Shown here: one piece after another, positions 1 through 7,764 of the stretch
Layout of the letters: every line of letters begins with the position of its first letter
Numbering within the stretch: position 1 is the first letter of the stretch
Source of the DNA: Streptomyces formicae
Lineage (GTDB): Bacteria; Actinomycetota; Actinomycetes; Streptomycetales; Streptomycetaceae
Assembly (NCBI RefSeq): GCF_002556545.1
Contig: NZ_CP022685.1
Span: forward strand, 8,224,001-8,288,000
Direction of reading: 5' to 3'
DNA length: 64,000 bases
Made by a program: the position numbers and the translations under genes
The notes under the pieces: generated by a model
Seen by the model: the letters and a program-made list of their open reading frames with translations, nothing else
The model's database searches: none
What the model was told of the DNA's origin: nothing

Positions 1-1
1 T

Positions 2-190
2 CGCCTGCGTGGCGGCGGCACCGGTACCCAAGGAGCGCGCCATGTCCGGCAACGCCGAAACGTACATGTCCGTCGCCAGCGGGCCGACGGCTCCGAGGGC
101 TGCGATGACGGTGAGGAATGCCGTACGGGAGCCGGGCTTCGGCGCCGTGCCGACAGCGCCTCGGGCCCGGCCGGTGCGCCCGGCCGTCAT
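2..190 (-). CDS. MFS drug transporter, Bcr/CflA-like (N-terminal fragment)
   Basis: The first 63 codons of a gene that runs off the left edge of the window. The ATG at 190 overlaps the stop of the upstream MarR gene (ATGA), so the two are translationally coupled. After a basic 22-residue start comes a hydrophobic helix and then the sequence GPLATDMYVSALPDMA, which matches the first helix and loop of Bcr/CflA-type 12- or 14-helix multidrug exporters of the major facilitator superfamily. The known family role is proton-driven export of small toxic compounds across the cytoplasmic membrane. The pairing with a MarR regulator fits a drug-inducible efflux unit. The substrate cannot be told from this fragment. 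Confidence 0.8.
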   Translation of the reverse strand, partial: MTAGRTGRARGAVGTAPKPGSRTAFLTVIAALGAVGPLATDMYVSALPDMARSLGTGAAATQA

Positions 191-696
191 CGCGTGCGTC
201 CTGCCTCGTCGGGCGGCCGTTCGCCGCCGGGCGCTGCCGGGTGGGGCAACTCCAGGTCCACCGACGCGAGTTGCTGCATGAGTTCTCCGGCCAGCCGCAG
301 CAGGCCGCGCTCCGCAGGAGTCAGGGTCCGCGCCAACGCCGACGCCAGCCAGGCGTTTCCGTCTTTCACGTGGTCCCGCAGGGCGCGCAGGCCCGCCTCG
401 GTGAGTGCGATGTCCTGGCGCCGCTTGTCGGTGCTGCTGCGGCGGCGGGTGACCCGGCCCTGGTGCTCCAGGTCCTGCACGACCCGGGTCAGCGACTGGG
501 CCTGCACTCCTTCGATCGCCGCCAGTTCGCTGATCGCGAGTGGACCGCGGTGCTTGAGGTTGGCCAGGATCGAGGACGAGAGGCGGGTCAGCGGCTCGGG
601 GCTTCCCTGGTGCTCGGCCCGCATCCGCGAGCCGAGGCGAGAGACGCCCCACCGGAGCTGTTCGGCGGTGTACAGATCTTCTTCGTCAGCATCCAC
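187..696 (-). CDS. MarR family transcriptional regulator
   Basis: A 169-residue protein, normal for MarR. The winged helix-turn-helix lies at about residues 40-100: ISELAAIEGVQAQSLTRVVQDLE is the helix-turn-helix, and VTRRRSSTDKRRQDIALTEAG is the wing with the typical D-R-R signature. Flanking helices would form the dimer interface. The start is GTG; the nearby ATG at 692 is out of frame. It probably represses its own operon with the downstream MFS exporter, with which it overlaps by 3 nt, and releases DNA when a phenolic or drug ligand binds. An 11-bp palindrome just upstream is the likely operator. Confidence 0.88.
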   Translation of the reverse strand: MDADEEDLYTAEQLRWGVSRLGSRMRAEHQGSPEPLTRLSSSILANLKHRGPLAISELAAIEGVQAQSLTRVVQDLEHQGRVTRRRSSTDKRRQDIALTEAGLRALRDHVKDGNAWLASALARTLTPAERGLLRLAGELMQQLASVDLELPHPAAPGGERPPDEAGRTR

Positions 697-702
697 GAAA
701 CC

Positions 703-719
703 AAGCTAAGGCTTAGTTG
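703..719. promoter_or_regulatory. Probable MarR operator
   Basis: The 11-bp inverted repeat ctaaggcttag (706-716) lies 10 bp upstream of the marR start, in a stretch richer in A+T than its surroundings. Its position and symmetry fit autorepression by the adjacent MarR protein. This is inferred from symmetry only. Confidence 0.45.
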
Positions 720-930
720 TTTCCCGAGGAAGACCGCGTTGTGAATCCAAATTGCCAAGTGAACTCTTTGTAGTTCGTGTGCCTGCTACGTGCGCCTCGG
801 CGTCGCCGGTCCCGAGTGCCGCCGGGGCGCGGGCGGAACCACAGTGCCCTGTGGCATCGTCCCTTCACGGGAGTAGCCGTTGAAGCTCCAGGGGCGATGG
901 GTCCCTCGGGTCTCGGCAGGGAGGGGCGCG

Positions 931-2088
931 ATGCGGACGTACACGCGGGATGACGACGTGCGTCGCCTCCTTGTGGCCTCCGAGGGCGGCGACGTTCGCG
1001 CGATGGTGCTGCTGGCTGGGTGGTTGGTCGAGAGCGGGCGGCCCCGTGAGGCCGAGCCGTGGGCGCGCGCGGCTGCTGAGGCGGGTGACTCCGAGGGAAT
1101 GGATCGCTTGGCCCAGATCTGCGTCACCATGGCCCTCGGCGGGACGTTCGCCGTTGATCTGGAGAAGCTGGCGGAGCTTCGCAAGGATCCGGAGTTCGTC
1201 GGGCGGGCCAAGAGATGGTCGGACGAAGGTCGCCGCTGGCGAGTGAACGCGGCAGAGGTCGGTCACGAAGGCGCCATTTCGCTCTTGGCCATCTCGGCGA
1301 CGAGCGACGACGAGCGCGAGCGGTGGCTCCGACACGGCGCCTCCATGGGGCATCGTCGCCTCAGAGCCCGGCTTCTCGAACTCCTGCGGGAACAGCGGCG
1401 TTTCGATGAGGCTGAACCGTGGCAGCGAGCGGAGGCCGAGGACGGGAACGGCCGCGAGCAGCTGAAGCTCGCCCAACACCTCAGTGAGCAGGGGTGCTTC
1501 GATGAGGCGGAGCACTGGTATCGGACTGCTGCCGACGGTGACCGGGATGGGACATCGCTTCATGCAGTGCGGGAGTTCGTACGCTTCCTCACGGGCCGAG
1601 GACGCGACGACGAGGCAGAGCATTGGCGTCGGCGAGCGACGGAGATCGAGCACCATCTGGCGCAGAAGTACGGGGATTTCGAAGGTCTCCCCGCCTTCCG
1701 CGTGGCCGGTGAGGAGGTCGTCCTCACGGCCCTGGTCACCACGGCCGTGCTCCCCTTCATCCAGACGCTGGTCTCCAAGACCGCCGAGGACGCATACGCT
1801 CAGGCGCGCCAGCTGATCCGTCGCCTGCCCCTCATGCGCGGGTCCGACCGCGGCGCCGGTGAACCAGCCGGCTCTTCCGCGGGGACGGGGGCCCTGTTCG
1901 TCGTCGTCGACGACCCGGATGCGGGCGTCACGCTGTACCTGTCGTCAGCCGTGTCGGACGAGGCGTTGCAAGCCCTGTCCTCCTTCGACCTGGCCGAGTT
2001 GACGGCACGCAGGCCCGACGAGGGACGGATTCGTCTCGTCTGGCACCAGGAGAGCGGGACGTGGCGCATTCGTGGTGACACCTCATGA
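931..2088 (+). CDS. Sel1/TPR-repeat protein with hydrophobic C-terminal segment
   Basis: A 385-residue protein from the ATG at 931, chosen over the TTG at 880 because gggaggggcg sits just before it. Residues about 20-230 contain several Sel1/TPR-like helical repeats of the pattern (E/D)AExWxRxAAExG: REAEPWARAAAEAG, DEAEPWQRAEAEDG, DEAEHWYRTAADG and DEAEHWRRRATEI. Such repeats usually mediate protein-protein contacts. A hydrophobic stretch, VVLTALVTTAVLPFIQTLV, follows and could anchor it to a membrane or bury in a domain. The last 80 residues form a separate alpha/beta-looking domain ending in a W-R-I strand. The function is not recognised. Its tail overlaps that of the convergent IclR gene by 6 nt. 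Confidence 0.7.
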   Translation: MRTYTRDDDVRRLLVASEGGDVRAMVLLAGWLVESGRPREAEPWARAAAEAGDSEGMDRLAQICVTMALGGTFAVDLEKLAELRKDPEFVGRAKRWSDEGRRWRVNAAEVGHEGAISLLAISATSDDERERWLRHGASMGHRRLRARLLELLREQRRFDEAEPWQRAEAEDGNGREQLKLAQHLSEQGCFDEAEHWYRTAADGDRDGTSLHAVREFVRFLTGRGRDDEAEHWRRRATEIEHHLAQKYGDFEGLPAFRVAGEEVVLTALVTTAVLPFIQTLVSKTAEDAYAQARQLIRRLPLMRGSDRGAGEPAGSSAGTGALFVVVDDPDAGVTLYLSSAVSDEALQALSSFDLAELTARRPDEGRIRLVWHQESGTWRIRGDTS

Positions 2089-2877
2089 CTCGCTCCGGTC
2101 GCCCGGTGGCAGCAGCAGGACCTCCAGGGCGCGGGCGCAGCCTCGTGCCCTGGAGAGGAACCAGTCGGTTCTGTCGTCCGTGATCAGTTCCGGGGTCGCG
2201 CGCAGGGCGAGGGCGAAGCGGGCGTGGCCGGTGCGGTCGAGCACCGGTACGGCCAGGGTGCGGACGCCGTGGGCCGACTCGCCGTCGTTGCGGGCGTAAC
2301 CGTCGGTGCGGACTCGGGCCAACTCGGCCTCCAACGCGGCCGGTTCGACGATCGTCCGCTCAGTGAACGGGAACAGGGGCGGGAGCGAGGAAGGGCCGCC
2401 CTCGCCCGGGCGCGCCCAGGCGAGCAGGACCTTGCCGAGTGCCGTCGAGTGCAGCGGGCGGCGCAGGCCGACCTTCGGGGTGACCGAGCCGCCCGCCACG
2501 ATCACCGCGTGCGGTCCGCTGCGCAGTGCCAAGTCGGCGGTGACGCCCGTGCGTTCAGCAAGGTCGGTGAGTTCGGGCGCGGCCAGGTGGAGGCCGCGCT
2601 GGTGGTACGAGAGGCGCCCCAGCTCGGTCACGGCCGGACCGAGGCGGTAGCGCGCCGTGCGGAAGTCCTGCTCCAGGAAACCGGCGTCGAGCAGGGTGCG
2701 GGCCAGACGGTGTGCCGTCGAGACCGGGAGCGTCAGGCGGCGGGCCAGGTCGGACGCGCTGAGGTCGGGGCCGTTGTCGTGGAAGCAGTGCAGGAGGTCG
2801 AGGGCGCGGCGTACTGACTGGGCGCCGGTGGGGCGGCGTGGGGTGGGGGCCTCGTTCGCGGGGCTCGCTGGGATCAC
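2083..2877 (-). CDS. IclR family transcriptional regulator
   Basis: A 264-residue protein with an N-terminal winged helix-turn-helix (about residues 19-80; LSASDLARRLTLPVSTAHRLARTLLDAGFL) and a C-terminal IclR ligand-binding domain (about 85-255). The latter includes the conserved HSTALGKVLLAW segment and a GVRTLAVPVLDRTGHARFAL core. The start is GTG, with gggagagga 8 nt upstream. It is divergent from the sulfur operon that begins near 3112. It may control that operon or an unlinked catabolic function; the sequence alone does not settle which. The effector is unknown. Confidence 0.87.
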   Translation of the reverse strand: MIPASPANEAPTPRRPTGAQSVRRALDLLHCFHDNGPDLSASDLARRLTLPVSTAHRLARTLLDAGFLEQDFRTARYRLGPAVTELGRLSYHQRGLHLAAPELTDLAERTGVTADLALRSGPHAVIVAGGSVTPKVGLRRPLHSTALGKVLLAWARPGEGGPSSLPPLFPFTERTIVEPAALEAELARVRTDGYARNDGESAHGVRTLAVPVLDRTGHARFALALRATPELITDDRTDWFLSRARGCARALEVLLLPPGDRSES

Positions 2878-2945
2878 GTGGGGTGTTCCTCTCCCGTTCC
2901 GGTGGGGGCGTCTTCACTCTTCTCCGGCCCGATTCTCCTCGTCGC

Positions 2946-3025
2946 TTCCCACATCGCGGCAGCGGAATCGGCCATGAACCGCCTGGTGAAACACCCTGTT
3001 CACGCTCGTTCCCACATCATGGGAA
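2946..3025. promoter_or_regulatory. Repeated element and palindrome upstream of the sulfur operon
   Basis: The 10-mer ttcccacatc occurs twice, at 2946-2955 and 3009-3018. The second copy is part of a near-palindrome, ttccca-catca-tgggaa (3009-3025). Both lie between the divergent IclR gene and the leader peptide, where the operon promoter must be. They look like a regulator binding site plus an extra half-site. Candidates are the IclR protein or a global sulfur regulator. This is inferred from symmetry. Confidence 0.4.
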
Positions 3026-3111
3026 GCGGCTTGATGAGGGGGCGCCACCCGTGCCAGTCTGCGCTCGTCACCACGGGAAGCGCCCGTAGAACGGGAGAGG
3101 GGAGCAGCGCC

Positions 3112-3240
3112 ATGCACGGTCGTCCTCGTACCGCAGCGCTCGCCACCCACCCGGTTCCTGCTCTCCGCCCGGTTCGCGCCACCTTCACGCTGCGCCGCCA
3201 CATAGACCTGGCCCGCGTCGCCAGCGCCGCCTGTCGCTGA
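3112..3240 (+). CDS. Leader peptide of sulfur operon (cysteine-type attenuator)
   Basis: A 42-residue ORF with a strong ribosome binding site (gggagagggga) before the ATG. Its C-terminal end RRHIDLARVASAACR matches the R-x-H-I/V-D-L-x-R-V-x-S-A-x-C-R tail of short actinobacterial leader peptides found ahead of sulfur assimilation and sulfonate uptake genes. The penultimate codon is cysteine, so ribosome stalling there when cysteine is short could control the genes that start 97 nt downstream. The rest of the peptide is basic and not conserved in any pattern I recognise. This is a regulatory ORF, not a functional protein. Confidence 0.72.
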   Translation: MHGRPRTAALATHPVPALRPVRATFTLRRHIDLARVASAACR

Positions 3241-3271
3241 CCTTTCACCCCGTCAGCCCGTAGTTCCGGTC

Positions 3272-3286
3272 GCCGCGCTCCGCGGC
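3272..3286 (+). terminator. Possible attenuator hairpin after the leader peptide
   Basis: gccgcgctccgcggc can form a 6-bp G/C stem with a 3-nt loop, 31 nt after the leader stop codon and 50 nt before the next start. It could be the attenuator or an anti-anti-terminator. It has no T-run, as is usual in Streptomyces. Support is weak. Confidence 0.3.
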
Positions 3287-3336
3287 TCTCGGCAGCGCCA
3301 CCGCGCGCACCCACCACACCCCTCAGGGAAGAGCCC

Positions 3337-4449
3337 ATGACGCACGCCCTCGTGCCCCCTGTGCCGGAGACACTCTGGTTCACCCGCTGCCCAGTGCCCA
3401 CCGCCACCGGCATAGCGGCCGATCAACGGTGGCTGAGCGCCGAGTTCGCGCGGGACGGCATCGCCGTACGGTCCCTTCAGGATCTCGATCCGGACGCCGC
3501 CGACCCCGCCGTGGACCGCCAGGCCCACTACACGCACGCGCTGCCCGGCCTCTTCCGCGAGGGCGGCAACGTGCCCGCGTTGTGGGCCCGTTCGCGCGGC
3601 GAGCGGACCCGGCTCGTCGGCCTCACCTGGATCGAGGAGCGCCAGGCCGTGCTCGTCGCGCCGGGATCGGGGATCCGCGGTGCCGCCGCGCTGCGCGGCC
3701 TGCGCCTCGCGGTGCCCCGGCACGACGTGGCCATCGACTTCTGGCGGGCCATGGCGCTGCGCGGCTTCGACGGGGCCCTCGCGTCGGCCGGGCTCGATCT
3801 CGGTGACGCGACTCCGGTCGACGTCTCGGCACGGGGGTACGAGGGGCAGTGGGCCGCGGAGCTGGCGGCGCTGCGGCGCGGGGACGTCGACGCCGTGTAC
3901 GTCAAGGGTGCGCTCGCGGTCGAGGCGGCCCGGCGGGCGGGGGCCGAGGTCGCCGTCGAGCTGGACGAACTCCCCGACCGGGCGCACCGCGTGAACAACG
4001 GGACGCCCCGCCCCATCACCGTCCACCAGGACCTGCTCGACGACCATCCGGACCTCGTGGCGCGCTTCCTCTCCGTGCTCCTCCGCGCCGCCGACTGGGC
4101 GGCGGACCATCCCGCCGACGTCGCCCGCATTCTCGGCGCGGAGACGGGCGCGGGCGCGGCGGGCGTCGCGGGCGCCTACCGGCCCGGCACGCATCGCACG
4201 CTCCACCCCGATCTGTCCGAGGATCGCCTGAGCCTCCTTGCCCGGCAGGAGGAAGGGCTGCGCGAGCACGGATTCCTGCCCGAACCCGTCGACGTACGCG
4301 CGTGGACGGACCGCGAGCCGCTGCGGCGGGCCGCCGAACTGGTGCGTGCGGAGCCGGAGTTCACGTCCGCGCCCGCATCACCCCGAACGACCGCCACCGC
4401 CACTGCTACCGCGCCGCCGCACCCGTCGTCCCGTACGGCCTCACACTAA
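3337..4449 (+). CDS. DszB-like sulfinate desulfinase candidate
   Basis: A 370-residue, signal-less protein of the periplasmic-binding-protein fold, easily misread as a sulfonate/nitrate binding protein. Its N-terminus reads FTRCPVPTAT. This matches the catalytic region of DszB (2'-hydroxybiphenyl-2-sulfinate desulfinase, YSNCPVPNAL), and Cys18 aligns with the DszB nucleophile Cys27. His64 and Arg74, in HYTHALPGLFREGGNVPAL, keep the exact 10-residue spacing of DszB His60 and Arg70 and the R-x-G-G-x-(I/V)-P-x-L context. DszB is 365 residues, close to this length. The inferred role is cytoplasmic release of sulfite from an organic sulfinate. The last 25 residues are a Ser/Thr/Ala/Pro tail. It is the first structural gene of the sulfur operon. 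The substrate is unknown. Confidence 0.72.
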   Translation: MTHALVPPVPETLWFTRCPVPTATGIAADQRWLSAEFARDGIAVRSLQDLDPDAADPAVDRQAHYTHALPGLFREGGNVPALWARSRGERTRLVGLTWIEERQAVLVAPGSGIRGAAALRGLRLAVPRHDVAIDFWRAMALRGFDGALASAGLDLGDATPVDVSARGYEGQWAAELAALRRGDVDAVYVKGALAVEAARRAGAEVAVELDELPDRAHRVNNGTPRPITVHQDLLDDHPDLVARFLSVLLRAADWAADHPADVARILGAETGAGAAGVAGAYRPGTHRTLHPDLSEDRLSLLARQEEGLREHGFLPEPVDVRAWTDREPLRRAAELVRAEPEFTSAPASPRTTATATATAPPHPSSRTASH

Positions 4450-4460
4450 GGACCTCCGTC

Positions 4461-5447
4461 ATGCGCATTCCGAAACTCCTGGTGGCCCTCGCGGCCCTCG
4501 CAGCGCTCGCGGGCTGCGGCACCTCGGAGGCCGACTCCGCAGGGGAGGGCGGCGGACAGGTCACCGTCCGCATCCCCGACCCGGGGAACGCCGGTGTCCT
4601 CGCCCTCGGCAAGAAGGACGGCAGCCTCGCCGCGGCCCTGGCGAAGGCCGACGCGAAGGTCGAGTGGACGGGCAGCGCCGGTCCCTTCGCACCGGCCGCG
4701 CAGGCCATGAACGCCGACCAGCTCGACATCGCGACGGGGTCGATCACCTCCGGCATCACCTCTCTCGCGCAGACCCCCGGCTTCAAGTTCTTCACCGCCA
4801 CCGCACCCGACCCGGTCGGCGAGGGCATCCTCGCGAAGAAGGGCTCCGGCATCGACGGGGTGGAGGACCTGGTCGGCAAGAAGGTCGCCGTCAACCAGGG
4901 CGGCACGGGCGAGTACCTGCTCCTGAAGGCGCTCGCCGAGCACGACATCCCGGCGAGCGAGGTGGAGCGGGTGTACCTGCGGCCCGACCAGACCGCCGCG
5001 GTGTTCAACACCGGCAAGGTCGACGCCTGGGCGGTCTGGGCGGCGTACGCCGTGTCCGAACTCGGCACCGGGAAGGCGGAGTTCATCGTCGACGGCAAGG
5101 AGATCGGCTCCGACAACTACAGCCTCACCGCCGTCCGCACGGCCTTCGCCGAGCAGCACCCGAAGGTGGTGAAGGCGCTCTACGACTACCTCCACGAGAA
5201 CAGCGCCAGGGAGAAGAAGGACCCGGCCCGCTACCTCAACGTCACCACGGACGCGGGCCCGCAGGCGCTCAACGGCGAGGCCGAGCGCATCCAGACCGAC
5301 TTCACCGCGCGGGGCGGCACGGTCGAGCCGATCACCTCCGCGGACATCAAGCGCTTCGAGGCGGTGGCCAGGTTCTACGCCGAACAGAAGGTCACGAAGA
5401 AGCCGGTCGACATCGCGTCGCACGTACTTGATGTGGAGCGGCTGTGA
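4461..5447 (+). CDS. Sulfonate-type ABC transporter substrate-binding lipoprotein
   Basis: A 328-residue protein that starts at the ATG at 4461. It has a clear lipoprotein signal with lipobox L-A-G-C (Cys19), so it should be tethered outside the membrane. The mature part has the SsuA/NrtA-type pattern: MNADQLDIATGSITSG, GKKVAVNQGGTGEYLL and DQTAAVFNTGKVDAWAVW. These line the ligand cleft in aliphatic sulfonate, taurine and nitrate binding proteins. Its stop overlaps the GTG of the permease gene. Its job is to capture the organosulfur substrate for the SsuBC-type importer. Which sulfonate it binds cannot be told. Confidence 0.85.
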   Translation: MRIPKLLVALAALAALAGCGTSEADSAGEGGGQVTVRIPDPGNAGVLALGKKDGSLAAALAKADAKVEWTGSAGPFAPAAQAMNADQLDIATGSITSGITSLAQTPGFKFFTATAPDPVGEGILAKKGSGIDGVEDLVGKKVAVNQGGTGEYLLLKALAEHDIPASEVERVYLRPDQTAAVFNTGKVDAWAVWAAYAVSELGTGKAEFIVDGKEIGSDNYSLTAVRTAFAEQHPKVVKALYDYLHENSAREKKDPARYLNVTTDAGPQALNGEAERIQTDFTARGGTVEPITSADIKRFEAVARFYAEQKVTKKPVDIASHVLDVERL

Positions 5448-7054
5448 GGACGGGGCGAGGGGGTGGGGCACCCGTGCCCGCGCCTGCGCGGAGGGACTCG
5501 GCGCCTGCCGCTGCGCCCGGCCCGTCTGCTGAGTCCGCTGCCTCTGCCGTGTCCGGCGAGCCGGGGGCGCCTGAGGCGGTGCGCCTCAAGGATGAGGCAC
5601 CCGCCGGGCCGGTGCCCGTGGTCAGGGATCCGGCGCCGGGGGATGCCGCAGGCGCCGTGCCGCGCGGCTTGTCCGGAGGGCCTGCCCCCTCTGCTGTGTC
5701 GGGCGGGCCGGATGTGGTCGGTGGGTCTGAGGCGGAGGGTCTCAACGGTGGGGCACCCGCCGGGCCCGTGCCCGGCCTGCCCGTAGAGCCTGCCCCCTCC
5801 GCTGTACCCGGCGCGCCGGGCGTGCTCGGTGGGTCTGAGGCCGAGGGCCTCAACGGTGGGTCACCCACCGGGCCCGTGCCCGGCCTGCCCGCAGGGCCTG
5901 CCCCCTCCGATCTGTCCGGCGCGTCTGCGGCGGCCGTGCCCACACCCGAGGTGAAGGATCCGGCGCTTGCGGTGCCTCCTGCGGGTGCCGCAGGCGCCAT
6001 GCCGCCCGGCCTGCCCGCAGGGCCGTCCCCCTCCGCTGCGTCTGGCGCGCCGGACGCGCTCGGTGCGCCTGATGCGGAGCCCCCCACCGAAGCGGCGCCC
6101 GCCGAGCCCGCCGAGCCCGCCGAGCCCGCCGCACCCGTAGCGAAGAGCTCCCCCCACCCAGCACCCGCCCCCGCAGCCCCCACCCCTGCGGCCCCCGCCA
6201 AACCCACTGACGGACACCGAGCCCACCCGACCCCGCCACCCCGCCTCGTCACCCCCCGCCCACCCACATCCCGTCCCCGCCCCCGCGCCTACTCCCTGAC
6301 CGTCCGCGCCCTCGGTCCCTTTCTCCTCGTCGCCCTCTGGTGGGCCGCGTCCGCCACCGGGCTGCTGACGCCGGACGTGCTCGCGTCGCCCGCCGAAGTG
6401 CTGCGTGCCGTGGGGGAGTTGTGGGGGAACGGGCAGTTGTCCGACGCGCTTGCCACCTCGCTCACCCGGTCCGGGCTCGGGCTGCTCATCGGGCTGGCCG
6501 TCGGGCTGACCCTCGGCATCGTCACCGGGTTCACCCGGCTCGGTGACGAGCTGCTCGACTCGTCCATGCAGACGCTGCGCACCATCCCCTTCCTGTCCCT
6601 CGTGCCGCTCTTCATGGTGTGGTTCGGCATCAACGAGACAGCGAAGGTGCTGCTCATCGCGGTCGCCACCACCTTTCCGATGTACGTGTCGACCTCCAGC
6701 GGAGTCCGCGCCACCGACCGCAAACTGGTCGAGGCGATGCGCAGCTTCGGCATGGGCAGGATCGGCATCGTCAGGGAGGTCGTCCTGCCCGGGGCGCTGC
6801 CCTCGCTGCTCGCGGGGCTGCGGCTGTCCATGACGCTCAGCGTGATCGCGCTGATCGCCGCCGAGGAGATCAACGCCACCGCGGGCATCGGCTACTTGAT
6901 GTCGCAGGCGCAGAGTTTCGCGCGGACCGACATCCTCGCCGTCTGCATCCTCGTGTACGGCGTGCTCGGGCTGCTGGCCGACGGCGTCGTACGCCTCCTT
7001 GAGCGGGTGCTGATGCCATGGCGCCGCGCCGGGCAGGGGGTGGTGGCGCGATGA
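5444..7054 (+). CDS. ssuC: Sulfonate ABC transporter permease with long repetitive N-terminus
   Basis: A 536-residue ORF. From about residue 286 it is an ordinary SsuC-type permease of roughly 250 residues with about six membrane helices and the ATPase-contact loop EAMRSFGMGRIGIVREVVLPGA. Residues 1 to about 285 are Pro/Ala/Gly-rich, with 36-residue repeats and no membrane segment. Usual SsuC proteins have only a short start. The GTG start (GTGA overlap with the lipoprotein stop) argues that the extension is translated. However, many codons there end in T or A, unlike neighbouring genes. An in-frame ATG at 5999 would shorten the protein to 351 residues but still leave about 100 low-complexity residues. 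The permease call is firm; the true start is uncertain. Confidence 0.82.
   Translation: MRTGRGGGAPVPAPARRDSAPAAAPGPSAESAASAVSGEPGAPEAVRLKDEAPAGPVPVVRDPAPGDAAGAVPRGLSGGPAPSAVSGGPDVVGGSEAEGLNGGAPAGPVPGLPVEPAPSAVPGAPGVLGGSEAEGLNGGSPTGPVPGLPAGPAPSDLSGASAAAVPTPEVKDPALAVPPAGAAGAMPPGLPAGPSPSAASGAPDALGAPDAEPPTEAAPAEPAEPAEPAAPVAKSSPHPAPAPAAPTPAAPAKPTDGHRAHPTPPPRLVTPRPPTSRPRPRAYSLTVRALGPFLLVALWWAASATGLLTPDVLASPAEVLRAVGELWGNGQLSDALATSLTRSGLGLLIGLAVGLTLGIVTGFTRLGDELLDSSMQTLRTIPFLSLVPLFMVWFGINETAKVLLIAVATTFPMYVSTSSGVRATDRKLVEAMRSFGMGRIGIVREVVLPGALPSLLAGLRLSMTLSVIALIAAEEINATAGIGYLMSQAQSFARTDILAVCILVYGVLGLLADGVVRLLERVLMPWRRAGQGVVAR
5666..6064 (+). repeat. 108-bp tandem repeats inside the permease gene
   Basis: Two full 108-nt units (5666-5773 and 5774-5881) are followed by a partial third (5882-5926) and a diverged partial copy from 6008. 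The encoded 36-residue unit runs GL-x-x-GPAPSAV-x-G-x-P, then GGSEAEG, LNGG and GPVP. The units keep the reading frame, so length changes would not disrupt the permease. Confidence 0.85.
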
Positions 7055-7764
7055 GCACCGCCGTTCACGTCGCCGGGCTGCGCCGCGTCTTCGGGGAGCG
7101 CGCCGTGCTCGACGGGCTCGATCTCACCATCGCGCAGGGTGAGTTCGTGGCCCTGCTGGGGGCGAGCGGCAGCGGCAAGACCACGCTGCTCCGCATCCTC
7201 GGCGCCCTCGACCGCGCCGACGGCGGTGACGTCCTCGTACCCGAGTCGCGCACCGTCGTCTTCCAGGAGCCGCGCCTCGTACCGTCCAAGCGGGTCCTCG
7301 CGAACGTGACCGTCGCCCTGCCCCGCGGCCGCACCGAACAGGGCCGTACCGCGCTCGCCGAGGTCGGTCTCGAACGGCACGCCGACGCCTGGCCCGCCAC
7401 CCTCTCCGGCGGCGAGGCGCAGCGCGTCGCCCTCGCGAGGGCCCTGGTGCGCGAGCCCGAACTGCTGCTCCTGGACGAGCCGTTCGCCGCGCTCGACGCG
7501 CTCACCCGGCTGCGGATGCAGGACCTGGTCGGCGAGCTGTGCCGGGTCCACCGGCCCGCCGTGCTGCTCGTCACCCACGACGTGGAGGAGGCCGTACGCC
7601 TCGCCGACCGCGTCTGCGTGCTCCGCGAAGGACGGCTGATCACCGACGAGCCCGTCGCCGCCGAGCGTCCGCGCGACCCCGGTGACCCCGCCTTCGCGGC
7701 CCTGCGCCGACGACTCCTGAACGACCTCGGAGTCCACACCCCCGACCCCACTGGAGTGAGCTGA
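7051..7764 (+). CDS. ssuB: Sulfonate ABC transporter ATP-binding protein
   Basis: A 237-residue ATPase. The ATG at 7051 overlaps the permease stop (ATGA) and was preferred to the upstream ATG at 7018. All nucleotide-binding motifs are present: Walker A GASGSGKTT, Q-loop VFQEPRLVP, signature LSGGEAQRVALARAL, Walker B LLLLDEPFAALD and H-loop VTHDVEEA. It has the short single-domain form typical of SsuB/TauB. It powers import through the SsuC-type permease on the inner face of the membrane. The next gene begins directly after its stop. Confidence 0.92.
   Translation: MSTAVHVAGLRRVFGERAVLDGLDLTIAQGEFVALLGASGSGKTTLLRILGALDRADGGDVLVPESRTVVFQEPRLVPSKRVLANVTVALPRGRTEQGRTALAEVGLERHADAWPATLSGGEAQRVALARALVREPELLLLDEPFAALDALTRLRMQDLVGELCRVHRPAVLLVTHDVEEAVRLADRVCVLREGRLITDEPVAAERPRDPGDPAFAALRRRLLNDLGVHTPDPTGVS

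Noticed and set aside
3337..4449. Exported ABC substrate-binding protein
   Set aside because: No signal peptide or lipobox; the DszB catalytic triad spacing explains the sequence better.
5392..6267. Minus-strand ORF rich in Gly/Ala repeats
   Set aside because: Mirror of the permease gene's repeat region; low complexity and no start signal or domain.
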